This document shows, piece after piece, positions 44,905 through 53,980 of a stretch of 64,000 bases of DNA (positions are counted from its first letter, which is position 1; every line of letters starts with the position of its first letter). The notes beneath the pieces are model-generated. The model saw nothing but the letters and a program-made list of their open reading frames with translations, searched no databases and had not been told where the DNA came from. The DNA is from JAKFWF01 sp031374115 (GTDB taxonomy: Bacteria; Pseudomonadota; Alphaproteobacteria; Rhizobiales; Hyphomicrobiaceae). The stretch spans positions 1 through 64,000 of the forward strand of contig JANMNO010000016.1 of the NCBI GenBank assembly GCA_031374115.1, given 5' to 3'. The position numbers and the translations under genes were made by a program.

Positions 44905-46029
44905 CTACTTCACAGCCGATATGGCTCGCCCAAGAAAACCATCGACGGCGGTGCCGTCGATCCAGCGCATTACGGCTACCAAATCATGCTCTCGATCGAC
45001 AAAGATAATGTTCCCCCCCGCGCCAAGGGCATATACGGCGGTCGCAGGCGCACTTGCATAAGTGCCCGCGCGATTGAGCCACCACAGCAGGCCATAGGAC
45101 TTATTCGTCGGCGAAGGCGTCAGCATCGCTTCAACCCAGTTAGCGTCGAGCAGCCGGCGGCCGGCCCAGTTGCCGCCACGCGCTACCAGCAAACCCAGCC
45201 TTGCTTGATCACGGGCGCTGATAAACATCCCGCCACCCCAGTGTGCGCCGCCCGACACCGACTGCACGCGCTTGCCGTTGAGCTCGACCCAGGAATTGCT
45301 GTAGCCGTGCCACTGCCAACCGTCAGACGCGCCGATCGGATCCATGATGCGTTCGCGCAGCACCTCAGGTAACGCACGGCCGAACCGTTGCAGCAGACAA
45401 TAAGCAAGAAGGTTCACGCGAACGTCGTTGTATTCGTAATGGCTACCGGGGGCCTTGAGCTCGCGGCGATGACCCTTGCGGCTGTTATCCGCATTGGGAC
45501 CGAGCTGGCGATTGTGATCGACCTGATCGGACTTACCCCAGATCTCGCCTTGCCACTCGCTCGACTGGTGCAGCAGGTGACGCCACGTGATCACTGCATT
45601 GTGCGCGCTCTCGAAAAGGTTGCCCGCGACCGATGCACCCACCGGCTCATCGATGTTTGCGATCAGCCCGTCGGCGACTGCGAGCCCGGCGAGGATCGCC
45701 AAGTAGCTCTTGGCCACACTGAACGTCATGTCGGCGCGAGACGTGTCACCCCACTCGGCGGCGACCCGTCCGCCCTTAAGGATTATACCGGCGGGCGCGC
45801 CGCGCGCCTCAACCGGCCCGGTGATATCGCTCCAGGGCCCGGTCTCGTTCCATTCGACGATGCCGACGTAGCGGCCGTCGGGATAGTAGAAGCTGCGCGG
45901 CCAGGGGCTTTCGTTGGCGACGGCAAACTCGACCGCATCCTTGAGCTTGGGTGAATGAAGACTGGAGTCCGAAGCCGATACCGATTCCCAAACCAATGCT
46001 TGATCTGGCGGACAATAGGCGAGTGTCAT
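44905..46029 (-). CDS. Serine hydrolase of the beta-lactamase/class C family
   Basis: 374 residues. The nucleophile motif SxxK is MTFSVAKSYLA (about residue 129). The YxN element is YEYNDVRVNL (about 199), and a HWG-type third motif occurs in SGGAHWGGGMFIS. No clear signal peptide is seen, so it may act in the cytoplasm as an esterase or amidase rather than as a lactamase. It overlaps the acetamidase/formamidase gene by four bases and abuts dgoK, so it is cotranscribed with both. Confidence 0.85.
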   Translation of the reverse strand: MTLAYCPPDQALVWESVSASDSSLHSPKLKDAVEFAVANESPWPRSFYYPDGRYVGIVEWNETGPWSDITGPVEARGAPAGIILKGGRVAAEWGDTSRADMTFSVAKSYLAILAGLAVADGLIANIDEPVGASVAGNLFESAHNAVITWRHLLHQSSEWQGEIWGKSDQVDHNRQLGPNADNSRKGHRRELKAPGSHYEYNDVRVNLLAYCLLQRFGRALPEVLRERIMDPIGASDGWQWHGYSNSWVELNGKRVQSVSGGAHWGGGMFISARDQARLGLLVARGGNWAGRRLLDANWVEAMLTPSPTNKSYGLLWWLNRAGTYASAPATAVYALGAGGNIIFVDREHDLVAVMRWIDGTAVDGFLGRAISAVK

Positions 46030-46964
46030 TGAACGTGTTCCTTACCCAGCATGCAGTGGATGCCCTTCGAACCGTTCACCGTTTGGGTGACGCGCAGGTC
46101 GGCTGCCAGCGAGCACAATGCATAAGCGTGCTCCCTCGACAAACCCGACTTCTCCCCGATCAATCTGATCATGTCGCGCAGAGCCATCTCGACACAGCGA
46201 TCGAGGTCCGGATCCATCGCCATGGTGATGTGATGCGATGGCGTCTCCGCACGCGGATAGGCGAACGTGAGGTCGTCCCGTAGAACGAACTCGAAGGTGC
46301 CCTCAAGGGCGGTTTCAATTGCCGTGACGCAGACTTCGCCGTCGCCCTGCGCGCCGTGGCCATCGCCGCAAGAAAACAGCCCGCCTTCGACGAAGACTGG
46401 TAGGTAAAGCGTGGTGCCTGGTACCAGCTCCTTATTGTCGAGATTGCCACCAAAGGCGCGCGGGATCAGCGATGTCACGCGCCCCCAGGCCGGTGGCGGC
46501 GCTGTCCCCATGACCCCGAAAAACGGTTTCAGATCGAGCGATTTTCCCCATGGCAGCCGTGCCTGCTTGGTCTTCAGGTCGAGCGGAAGGTGCAAAAGAT
46601 GAAACTCGTGGAAGTCGTCCTGCAGGGTGCCGGCCAGCGGCTTGATAAAGTTGTAGCCCCAATCTTGCCTTAAGCGCACATCCTTGATCCGCACTTCGAT
46701 CACGTGCCCCGGTTGCGCACCTTTGATGGCGATTGGACCTGTCAAAATATGCCCAGGCAGCGTCTTCTCGGCATTGGCGTGCACATCGGCGATTTCGGGC
46801 GGGGTCGAGAAACCGGCGTCTGGTTTCGGGTGCATTTCGGGGCCGCCGGTCACGGTATCGACCGTCACCGTATCGCCGCTGGCGATCGTAAGCACCGGCT
46901 TCAGCGAGGCATCGAAGAAACCCCAATGGCACGTTTTGCCGCTCGCTTTCAGATGATGATGCAT
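46026..46964 (-). CDS. Acetamidase/formamidase family amidohydrolase
   Basis: 312 residues from the ATG at 46964 (MHHHLKASGKTCHWGFF). Family motifs are GDTVTVDTVTGGPEMHPK, GPIAIKGAQPGHVIEVRI and the metal-site SCGDGHGAQGDGEV region (about residue 205). These enzymes hydrolyse small amides to the acid and ammonia. It is the first gene of the four-gene operon ending in dgoA. The upstream frame to 47006 adds a non-conserved start. Confidence 0.88.
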   Translation of the reverse strand: MHHHLKASGKTCHWGFFDASLKPVLTIASGDTVTVDTVTGGPEMHPKPDAGFSTPPEIADVHANAEKTLPGHILTGPIAIKGAQPGHVIEVRIKDVRLRQDWGYNFIKPLAGTLQDDFHEFHLLHLPLDLKTKQARLPWGKSLDLKPFFGVMGTAPPPAWGRVTSLIPRAFGGNLDNKELVPGTTLYLPVFVEGGLFSCGDGHGAQGDGEVCVTAIETALEGTFEFVLRDDLTFAYPRAETPSHHITMAMDPDLDRCVEMALRDMIRLIGEKSGLSREHAYALCSLAADLRVTQTVNGSKGIHCMLGKEHVQ

Positions 46965-47166
46965 GAATGCGTTCCGACCATGTTGCAGCTGTTTGATTGC
47001 CGCCAAGCATGCCGCCTCGCCGTCGCATTCGCAACGCCGATGTCGCGACGGCCTATAACAAGGTCGGGTAGAGGTACGAGATCCGACGCTTCTGACATCG
47101 TCGGCTCTCGCGAAAATGCTCTAGCCGACCTACAAGTGATCGCGTTGGTCAACTTGGAGCACCCGA

Positions 47167-48306
47167 ATGCCTCAGCACCCTGCCGCCACCCCCGGAATGG
47201 CGATCTCGGAGATCGACACGCCGGCGCTGATCATCGATCTCGACGCGTTCGAGCGCAATCTTAAGCGCATGGCCGACACCGTCTCCCGGGCGGGCGTGCG
47301 CTTGCGCCCGCACGCCAAGACGCACAAATCACCGGTGATCGGGTTGAAGCAGATGGCGCTCGGGGCCGTCGGGCTCTGTTGCCAGAAAGTGTCCGAAGCA
47401 GAAGCGATGGTGCTGGGCGGCGTGCCTGACGTTTTGATCTCGAATGAAGTGGTTGGCGCGAGAAAGCTCGACCGTCTAGCGGCGCTCGCACATCAAGCCC
47501 GGGTGATGATCGTGGCCGACAATGAGATCGCCGTCGAAGCGCTCGGCGTTGCTGCGAGACGGGCCGGTGTCAAGATCCGCGTGCTGGTGGAGATCGATGT
47601 CGGCGCCAACCGTTGCGGCGTCGCACCGGGCGAGCCGGCGGTCACTCTGGCCAAACGGATCGCGCGCGAGAGGCACCTCGGGTTCGCCGGCTTGCAAGCC
47701 TACCAGGGCCGCGCTCAGCACTTGCGCACGTTCGAAGAACGGCAAGCGGCGATCGACGCCGCCATCGCGATGACCGCCCGCACCATAGCGCTCTTGAAGA
47801 ACGCCGGACTGACCTGCGATATCGTCGGCGGCGCGGGCACCGGCACGTTCGAGCTTGAAGCGGCCAGCGGGGTCTATAACGAGTTGCAGGCTGGATCGTA
47901 CTGCTTCATGGACGCAGACTATGCGCGCAACAAACGCGCAGATGGCGGTGCCTTCAATACGTTCGAAAACGCGCTCTTCGTCTATGCCACGATCATGAGC
48001 ACACCGACACCGGAGCGCGCAGTCGTGGATGCCGGGCTGAAGGCCTTCTCATTCGACTCTGGCGTGCCCGAAGCGCGGGGGCTGGCCGGCGCAATCTACG
48101 AGCGCCCATCCGATGAGCACGGCAATCTCAACATCGCCGCTTGCAATGTGCGCCCCCAACTCGGCGACAAAATCCTGCTGATCCCCGGTCATTGCGATCC
48201 AACCGTCAATCTGCACGACTGGTACATCGGCGTTCGCGGCATGGGAACCGACAGCGCCCGGGTCGAATGTGTATGGCCGGTTACGGCGCGTGGCGCGTTG
48301 TTTTGA
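47167..48306 (+). CDS. DSD1-type PLP enzyme (D-threonine aldolase / D-serine dehydratase-like)
   Basis: 379 residues, alanine-racemase-like fold type III. The PLP lysine is in LRPHAKTHKSP (about residue 57). The C-terminal zinc site is formed by the IPGHCDPTVN motif (His and Cys, about 345). These two features define the DSD1 family, which acts on D-threonine, D-serine or 3-hydroxyaspartate. The start MPQHPAATPGMAISEIDTPALIID leads directly into the fold. It precedes the molybdenum hydroxylase genes by 49 bases. Confidence 0.9.
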   Translation: MPQHPAATPGMAISEIDTPALIIDLDAFERNLKRMADTVSRAGVRLRPHAKTHKSPVIGLKQMALGAVGLCCQKVSEAEAMVLGGVPDVLISNEVVGARKLDRLAALAHQARVMIVADNEIAVEALGVAARRAGVKIRVLVEIDVGANRCGVAPGEPAVTLAKRIARERHLGFAGLQAYQGRAQHLRTFEERQAAIDAAIAMTARTIALLKNAGLTCDIVGGAGTGTFELEAASGVYNELQAGSYCFMDADYARNKRADGGAFNTFENALFVYATIMSTPTPERAVVDAGLKAFSFDSGVPEARGLAGAIYERPSDEHGNLNIAACNVRPQLGDKILLIPGHCDPTVNLHDWYIGVRGMGTDSARVECVWPVTARGALF

Positions 48307-48355
48307 GTGCGACAACGGGTTAGGCTGCTGGCGCGGTTAGCCTCGGAGAGATGCG

Positions 48356-50623
48356 ATGCCATTAGACAGCAAACCTGTAGAAACCAGTCGCCAATTCGAT
48401 CTGGTCGGCACGCGACCGTTGCGGCCCGATGGGGTCGATAAAGTGACTGGACGGGCCCGCTTCGGTGCCGACATTTCCGCGCCGGGCATGTTGCACGGTC
48501 GAATTTTGCGCAGCCCCCATCCGCACGCGCGCCTCCTCCGCATCGATATATCGAAGGCGCTCGCACTCGATGGCGTGAAGGCGATCGTCACCGCCGAAGA
48601 TCTGCCAGACCTCACCGGCGGTGATGCCGATTTGCTCACCCTGCTCTCAAACGTGATGGCCCGCGGTAAGGTACTCTACGATGGTCACGCAGTGGCCGCA
48701 GTGGCGGCGACCAGCCGCGACGTCGCCCGCCAAGCACTCGCTTTGATCAAGGTCGATTACGAGGTTCTGCCGCACGTCACGGACGTCGAGGCAGCGATGC
48801 TGCCTGGCGCCCCGGTGCTGCATGACGATCTCTTTACCGAAGGCGTCGAGCCGAAGCCGGCCAAGTCATCGAACATTGCCAAGCGGCATCGGTTTGGACA
48901 CGGCGATATCGCGAATGGCTTCAAACAAGCCGACGTCGTGGTCGAGCGGACATTCCGGACCGCCGCCACCCACCAGGGCTATATCGAGCCGCACGCGTGC
49001 CTCGCCAACATCCGCCCGGATGGAGCCGGCGAGATGTGGGTGTGCACACAAGGCCACTTCATGGTGCGCAATACGTGCGCGGCATTGCTCGGCCTCGACG
49101 CGTCGCGCTTGCGGGTCACGCCATCGGAAATTGGCGGCGGGTTCGGCGGCAAGACCACTCTCTTTATCGAACCGGTCGCATTGGCCCTTTCGCGCAAGGC
49201 GGGCCGGCCGGTGAAACTTGTGCTCGACCGCGAGGAAGTCTTCCGCGCGACAGGCCCAACCGCCAGCACCTGCATCCGCGTCAAGATCGGCGCCAAGAAG
49301 AATGGCAAAATCACCGCGGCCGAAGCCGAACTTAAATACCAAGGCGGCGCATTTCCGGGTTCGCTGGTCGAGCTTGGCGCGATGTCGGCGTTTGCCTGCT
49401 ACGCGCTCGACAACGTGGATATCGTCGGCTGGGATGTCGTCGCCAATCGGCCGAAGCTCGCCGCCTACCGCGCACCAAGCGCACCGATGGCGGCCTTCGC
49501 TGTCGAAAGCGTCATGCAGGAGATTGCCGAAAAGACCGGCGTCGATCCGATCGATCTGCGGCTGATGAATGCAATCGAAGAGGGCGGAAGATCGTCGTTC
49601 GGGCCGAAGTTTGGACGTATCGGCCTCAAGCAAACGCTGGAAGCCGCCAAGAACCATCCGCATTACAAGGCGCCGCTGGGCAAGAACCAGGGACGCGGCG
49701 TCGCCTGCGGTTTCTGGTTCAACTTCGGCGGCAATACATCCGTGTCGCTGACCGTCAACATCGACGGCACGATCGGCCTCGCCGTCGGCATGCCCGACAT
49801 TGGCGGCAGCAGAGCCTCGATGTGCCTGATGGCGGCAGAGGAGTTCGGCATCCCCTATGATCGCGTCAACGCCATCGTCGCCGACACGTCATCGCTGGGC
49901 TTTAGCGATATGACGGATGGTAGCCGTGTCACGTTCTCCGCCGGTATCGCCACCATCAACGCCGCGCGCGATGCGATCCAAAAATTGTGCGCACGCGCGG
50001 CGGCGATGTGGGGGATTCCGAAAGATGCCGTCGTCTGGGAGAAAGGCCATTGCAAGCCGGCTGGCGCCAACGCTGGCAAGTTCGAACCGCTGTCGCTGAA
50101 GCAGATCGCCGCGCAAGCAGCCAATACCGGCGGACCAATCGCCGGTCACTTCGAGATCAACGCCGACGGCGCCGGCGTGAGTTTCGGCACGCACATCGCC
50201 GATGTCGAGATCGACCCCGAGACAGGGGGCGCCCGCGTGGTGCGCTACACCGTCTGCCAGGATGCGGGCAAGGCGGTACATCCAAGTTACGTCGAGGGCC
50301 AATTCCAGGGTGGTGCCGTCCAGGGCATCGGCTGGGCATTGAACGAAGAATACGTGTACGGCGCTGATGGCCGGTTGCAGAACGCCGGCTTCCTCGACTA
50401 TCGCGTGCCCGTCGCCTCCGACCTGCCGATGATCGACACCGTTATCGTCGAAGTCCCGAACCCGGGACATCCATACGGCGTGCGCGGTGTCGGCGAAACC
50501 CCGATTGTGCCGCCACTCGCAACGGTCGCCAACGCAATCTCGGCTGCCGCCGGCGTGCGTATGACCGAGATCCCGATGTCACCGCCGCGCCTGCTGAAGG
50601 CGATCGGAGAGAAGAAGTTGTAA
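48356..50623 (+). CDS. Molybdopterin-binding subunit of a xanthine dehydrogenase-family hydroxylase
   Basis: 755 residues, full length for the large subunit (CoxL/XdhB type). It contains VTGRARFGADI near the start, IGGGFGGKTTLF (about 262), AYRAPSAPMAAFAVE (about 371) and the C-terminal GVRGVGETPIVPPLA, whose Glu is the catalytic base. The Pro-Ser in AYRAPSAP replaces the CO-dehydrogenase active-site Cys loop, so CO oxidation is unlikely. The FAD and [2Fe-2S] subunits are not adjacent. It is followed after 4 bases by a MoaD-like gene. Confidence 0.9.
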   Translation: MPLDSKPVETSRQFDLVGTRPLRPDGVDKVTGRARFGADISAPGMLHGRILRSPHPHARLLRIDISKALALDGVKAIVTAEDLPDLTGGDADLLTLLSNVMARGKVLYDGHAVAAVAATSRDVARQALALIKVDYEVLPHVTDVEAAMLPGAPVLHDDLFTEGVEPKPAKSSNIAKRHRFGHGDIANGFKQADVVVERTFRTAATHQGYIEPHACLANIRPDGAGEMWVCTQGHFMVRNTCAALLGLDASRLRVTPSEIGGGFGGKTTLFIEPVALALSRKAGRPVKLVLDREEVFRATGPTASTCIRVKIGAKKNGKITAAEAELKYQGGAFPGSLVELGAMSAFACYALDNVDIVGWDVVANRPKLAAYRAPSAPMAAFAVESVMQEIAEKTGVDPIDLRLMNAIEEGGRSSFGPKFGRIGLKQTLEAAKNHPHYKAPLGKNQGRGVACGFWFNFGGNTSVSLTVNIDGTIGLAVGMPDIGGSRASMCLMAAEEFGIPYDRVNAIVADTSSLGFSDMTDGSRVTFSAGIATINAARDAIQKLCARAAAMWGIPKDAVVWEKGHCKPAGANAGKFEPLSLKQIAAQAANTGGPIAGHFEINADGAGVSFGTHIADVEIDPETGGARVVRYTVCQDAGKAVHPSYVEGQFQGGAVQGIGWALNEEYVYGADGRLQNAGFLDYRVPVASDLPMIDTVIVEVPNPGHPYGVRGVGETPIVPPLATVANAISAAAGVRMTEIPMSPPRLLKAIGEKKL

Positions 50624-50627
50624 GGCG

Positions 50628-50873
50628 ATGCTGCGGGTGAAACTCGGTGGACCGCTGATGTCGCAAGCCGGCGGCGTTACCGAGTTCGACGTCGAGGCAT
50701 CGACCATTCGCGAGATGCTGACGAGACTAGGCGAGCTTTATCCAGGCCTGAAACCGGTGTTGGACCGCGGCGTTACCGTCGCAGTCAACGGCACCGTTTA
50801 CCGCGGCGCATTTCTCACACCCATTCCGGATGGAGCCGAAGTTTTCATTCTGCCGCCGCTGGTGGGCGGGTGA
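50628..50873 (+). CDS. MoaD/ThiS-family sulfur carrier protein
   Basis: 81 residues, beta-grasp fold, ending in the required Gly-Gly (PPLVGG) that is thiocarboxylated. FDVEASTIREMLTRLGELYPGL and DGAEVFILPPL match MoaD-like proteins that donate sulfur to molybdopterin. It lies 4 bases after a molybdenum hydroxylase gene, so it may be dedicated to loading that enzyme's cofactor. It is followed by a DUF72 gene after 21 bases. Confidence 0.88.
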   Translation: MLRVKLGGPLMSQAGGVTEFDVEASTIREMLTRLGELYPGLKPVLDRGVTVAVNGTVYRGAFLTPIPDGAEVFILPPLVGG

Positions 50874-50894
50874 TCGCCGCAAACGGAGGATGCA

Positions 50895-51638
50895 ATGCCC
50901 GGACGGTTACGAATTGGCATCGGCGGCTGGACGTTCGAACCGTGGCGCGGTGTGTTCTACCCTGAGAACCTGGCGCAAAAGCGCGAGCTGGAATTTGCCT
51001 CGCGCGCCCTCACGTCGATCGAAATCAACGGCACGTATTACTCGACCTTCAAGCCCGACAGCTGGCGCAAGTGGCGAGACGAAACGCCGGATGATTTCGT
51101 CTTCTCGGTGAAGGCGTCGCGCTATTGCACGAATCGCAAAGTTCTGGCCGAAGCTGGTCCCTCGATCGAGCGGTTCATCGCGCAGGGTTTGACGGAATTG
51201 GGACCTAAGCTCGGGCCGATCAACTGGCAGTTCATGGCCACGAAGAAGTTCGACAAGCAGGATTTCGGTGCGTTTCTGAAGCTGCTACCTAAGAGTGCGG
51301 ATGGCATCGCCTTGCGTCACGCCATCGAGGTTCGAAACGACAGTTTCGCCACTACGGAGTTTCATGACTTGGCACGCGCGCACAACGTTGCCATCGTTTA
51401 TGCCAAGGACGACGAATTCCCCGAGATCGATCAGCCGACCGCCGATTTCACCTACGCCCGGCTGATGTCGGCGCAAGAAGAATTGCAAACCGGCGTCACC
51501 GATCAAGAGCTGAACAGCTTCGCAAGCCAGGTACGTGCATGGTCCAAGCGCGGCGATGTCTTCGTCTATTTCATCTCAGGCGCGAAGGTGCGCAACCCGG
51601 CAGCCGCCCAGGCGCTGATCAAAAAGCTGAAGTCCTAG
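50895..51638 (+). CDS. DUF72 family protein (YecE-like)
   Basis: 247 residues, TIM-barrel DUF72. The start GRLRIGIGGWTFEPWRGVFYP and the segments INGTYYSTFKP, DDFVFSVKASRY and YAKDDEFPEIDQPTADFTYARL are typical. The function is unsettled; a nuclease-like barrel has been proposed. A GGAGG RBS is 6 bases before the ATG. It is the last gene of the plus-strand run that starts at 47167 and is convergent with the ThDP enzyme gene. Confidence 0.9.
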   Translation: MPGRLRIGIGGWTFEPWRGVFYPENLAQKRELEFASRALTSIEINGTYYSTFKPDSWRKWRDETPDDFVFSVKASRYCTNRKVLAEAGPSIERFIAQGLTELGPKLGPINWQFMATKKFDKQDFGAFLKLLPKSADGIALRHAIEVRNDSFATTEFHDLARAHNVAIVYAKDDEFPEIDQPTADFTYARLMSAQEELQTGVTDQELNSFASQVRAWSKRGDVFVYFISGAKVRNPAAAQALIKKLKS

Positions 51639-51651
51639 ACGGCGCGACGCA

Positions 51652-53289
51652 TCACGGGCGCGTTGGCGCCAAAAACTGCCACGGCTCGGTTTCGCTCGCG
51701 ATGTCGGTGACGACCTCGATCAGCGCCGGCGCGTTGGCAGCTAGCGCCTCGGTCAGCGCGACCTTCAAGCCTTTCGCGTCGTTCACCTTCCACGACGGCA
51801 CGCCGAAGCTGCGGGCGAACATCTGGAAGTCCGGATTGCGCAGCGCGGAGCCTGCATCGCGGCCCTCGTACATGCGCCTCTGATCGCGCAGCACGTTGCC
51901 ATAGGACGAGTTGTTGAACAGGATCGTGACAAGGTTGATGCCGTGCTGCACGGCGGTCGCCAACTCGGTGCCACCGAACAGGAAGCCGCCATCGCCGGTC
52001 AGTGCCACCACCGGGCGGTCCGGATGCGCGACCTTGACGCCGAGCGCCATCGGGAAACCGGCGCCAAGTGTGCCGGAAAACCCGGACGTAACGAGCGAAC
52101 GCGGTGTGTGGAACGGAAATCCGATCCAAGACACATAGGCCGTCTGGGTCATCTCATCGCACAGAATGCCGTTCTCGGGCAGCACATCGCGGATGACTTC
52201 GAGGAATGACATTTGTGGTTGCAGTTTGCGCACTGCCTCGGTTCCGGCAACCTTGGTTGCGGCGACCACTTGCAGCCGTTCCGCATTTGGTTTTGACGTG
52301 ATCTTGGGCGTCAGGCTGCGTGCGGCATCGGCGGTGTCGGCGACGATGCCGATGTCGACCTTCAAGCGGCGCATCTCGGATGGATCGATATCGATGCGGG
52401 CGACTTTCAGTCCGGGAGGATGGGCGCCCCAGCGGCTCATCGGCGTATCCAACCGGGTGCCGAAACCGATCAGCAAATCCGTCGTCGGCCACAGCTTGTA
52501 GCCTGGTGCCACGTTAAGGCACAGGGGATGGCGATCATCGAGAATGCCCTTGCCCGTGCGATACGACAGCACCGGACAACCGATGCGTTCGGCCAGCGCC
52601 AGGATCTCCGGCGCGGCGTGCAGCGCGCCGCTGCCAACCCACATCATCGGCGCCTTCGCCTTGTTGATCAGGGCCGCGAGGGCATCGATCTTTTCGGCGT
52701 CCGGCACCGGGTTTGGCGCGAGCGGAAGCGGCTCTTGCGGCGTCACGTCAGCCGACGCCGAGAACTGATCCCATGGCATTTCGAGCGCCACCGGACCGGG
52801 CCGGCCCGACTGCATCTCCTGGAACGCGCGGGCGACGAGGTAAGGCGCCTGCGTTGGATGTTCGATGCGATCGGCCCATTTCACGAAGCTGCGCAATGTC
52901 GCGAGCTGATCGGGCATCTCATGCAATTGCCCGCGACCTTGGCCGATCAGATGGCTCGGCACTTGCCCGGTCAGGCACAGCACCGGCGCGTTGAGGCCCC
53001 AGGCGGTGACGAGGGCCGCAGAAGTATTCATGACGCCGGGCCCCGGCACCACGGTGTATGCCGCCGGCCGGCCGGTCGAATAGGCATAGCCCAGCGCCAT
53101 GTAGGCCGTCGTCTGCTCGTGGCGCGCGTTGATCAATCGCAACCGGTTCTTATTGCGCGCGAAGGCGTCGAACAGCCCGTACACCTGCACCCCCGGCAGC
53201 CCGAAAATCGTATCGATGCCGTGCCGCAAAAGGCTGTCGACAATTGCTTCGCCACCGGTCATGCGCGTCATTTTGTGGGGGTCCTTCAT
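51652..53289 (-). CDS. Thiamine diphosphate-dependent enzyme, acetolactate synthase-like
   Basis: 545 residues from the ATG at 53289 (53271 and 53262 are alternatives). Three ThDP-family domains are visible: an N-terminal PYR domain with the activating Glu in ARHEQTTAYM (about 53), a central domain, and a C-terminal PP domain with the ThDP motif LTGDGGFLFGG...NNSSYGN (about 428-458). Family members include acetolactate synthase, glyoxylate carboligase and benzoylformate decarboxylase; the substrate is not predictable here. No regulatory small subunit (IlvH) is adjacent. Confidence 0.88.
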   Translation of the reverse strand: MKDPHKMTRMTGGEAIVDSLLRHGIDTIFGLPGVQVYGLFDAFARNKNRLRLINARHEQTTAYMALGYAYSTGRPAAYTVVPGPGVMNTSAALVTAWGLNAPVLCLTGQVPSHLIGQGRGQLHEMPDQLATLRSFVKWADRIEHPTQAPYLVARAFQEMQSGRPGPVALEMPWDQFSASADVTPQEPLPLAPNPVPDAEKIDALAALINKAKAPMMWVGSGALHAAPEILALAERIGCPVLSYRTGKGILDDRHPLCLNVAPGYKLWPTTDLLIGFGTRLDTPMSRWGAHPPGLKVARIDIDPSEMRRLKVDIGIVADTADAARSLTPKITSKPNAERLQVVAATKVAGTEAVRKLQPQMSFLEVIRDVLPENGILCDEMTQTAYVSWIGFPFHTPRSLVTSGFSGTLGAGFPMALGVKVAHPDRPVVALTGDGGFLFGGTELATAVQHGINLVTILFNNSSYGNVLRDQRRMYEGRDAGSALRNPDFQMFARSFGVPSWKVNDAKGLKVALTEALAANAPALIEVVTDIASETEPWQFLAPTRP

Positions 53290-53980
53290 CGGCAAGACCG
53301 AGAAGCTGGCACGGCAGGCGAGAGGAGGCAAGATGCGGAGGTGGCATGGTCGGCATGCAGGTGTCGACACCGCATCGACCTGACTGGGACGACACGCTGG
53401 GACGACACCGGCCGCATCAAGTCTCAGATAAACTTTCCGCGCCTCGCCGCGGTCCGGCACGCCCTCTAAGCCAGAACTCAGAACCCGTCGCCGTCGTCGA
53501 TCTCAATGAATAGTGAGAGAAGCCGGCTTGTCTGCCCGACCCCTTTCGGTGGTGCTCTCTAACCATGCGATGAGACTAGGGCTAAGTCGCGACCGTCTAC
53601 AAGACCGCGAGCGGTCACGACAGAGCTGTAGCAGGCGGACTTATCCCGCGCTTTCGCAGTAACGTTGCTCACCGGCTGGCTAACGACGTCGGACTGGGCG
53701 CTTGCACCTCTGCCGCAGCTCGGCCAGCCGATGTCGGGCGACCCGCAACGTGAAGCGCTGGCGCGATGCCTCGATGGCGCTTCGCTGGGCCCCCCGCAGG
53801 CATGAGGGAGGCGAGGCCCTCCTCCGGCGAATGAAGGCGCATCGGCAGTTGCCGGCTCTCTTCCTTGCAGAGCATCAGGCACGCCAAGCCGAGAAGCCAT
53901 GCTTGCCCGTCGGCAAGCTGATGCATACTCTAACATGCAGGCAACAGCCATGCCTAGAAGCTCAACCGGGACTTATCCCT
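53290..53980. other. 691-base gap without a confident gene
   Basis: Between the divergently transcribed ThDP enzyme and TauD-like genes. Open frames exist on both strands at 53.5-53.95 kb, but none has recognisable domains. It separates the tightly packed genes to the left from the catabolic cluster to the right and may be an old insertion boundary. No tRNA, direct repeat or intact transposase was seen. Confidence 0.5.

Noticed and set aside
48356..50623. Aerobic CO dehydrogenase large subunit
   Set aside because: The active-site loop reads AYRAPSAP, not the Cys-containing CoxL signature.
52420..53469. Plus-strand open frame opposite the ThDP enzyme gene
   Set aside because: His/Arg-rich translation without family features; the ThDP motifs on the minus strand are complete.
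53559..53951. Small ORFs on both strands in the gap before the dioxygenase gene
   Set aside because: Considered as a transposase remnant, but no DDE motif or terminal repeat could be found.
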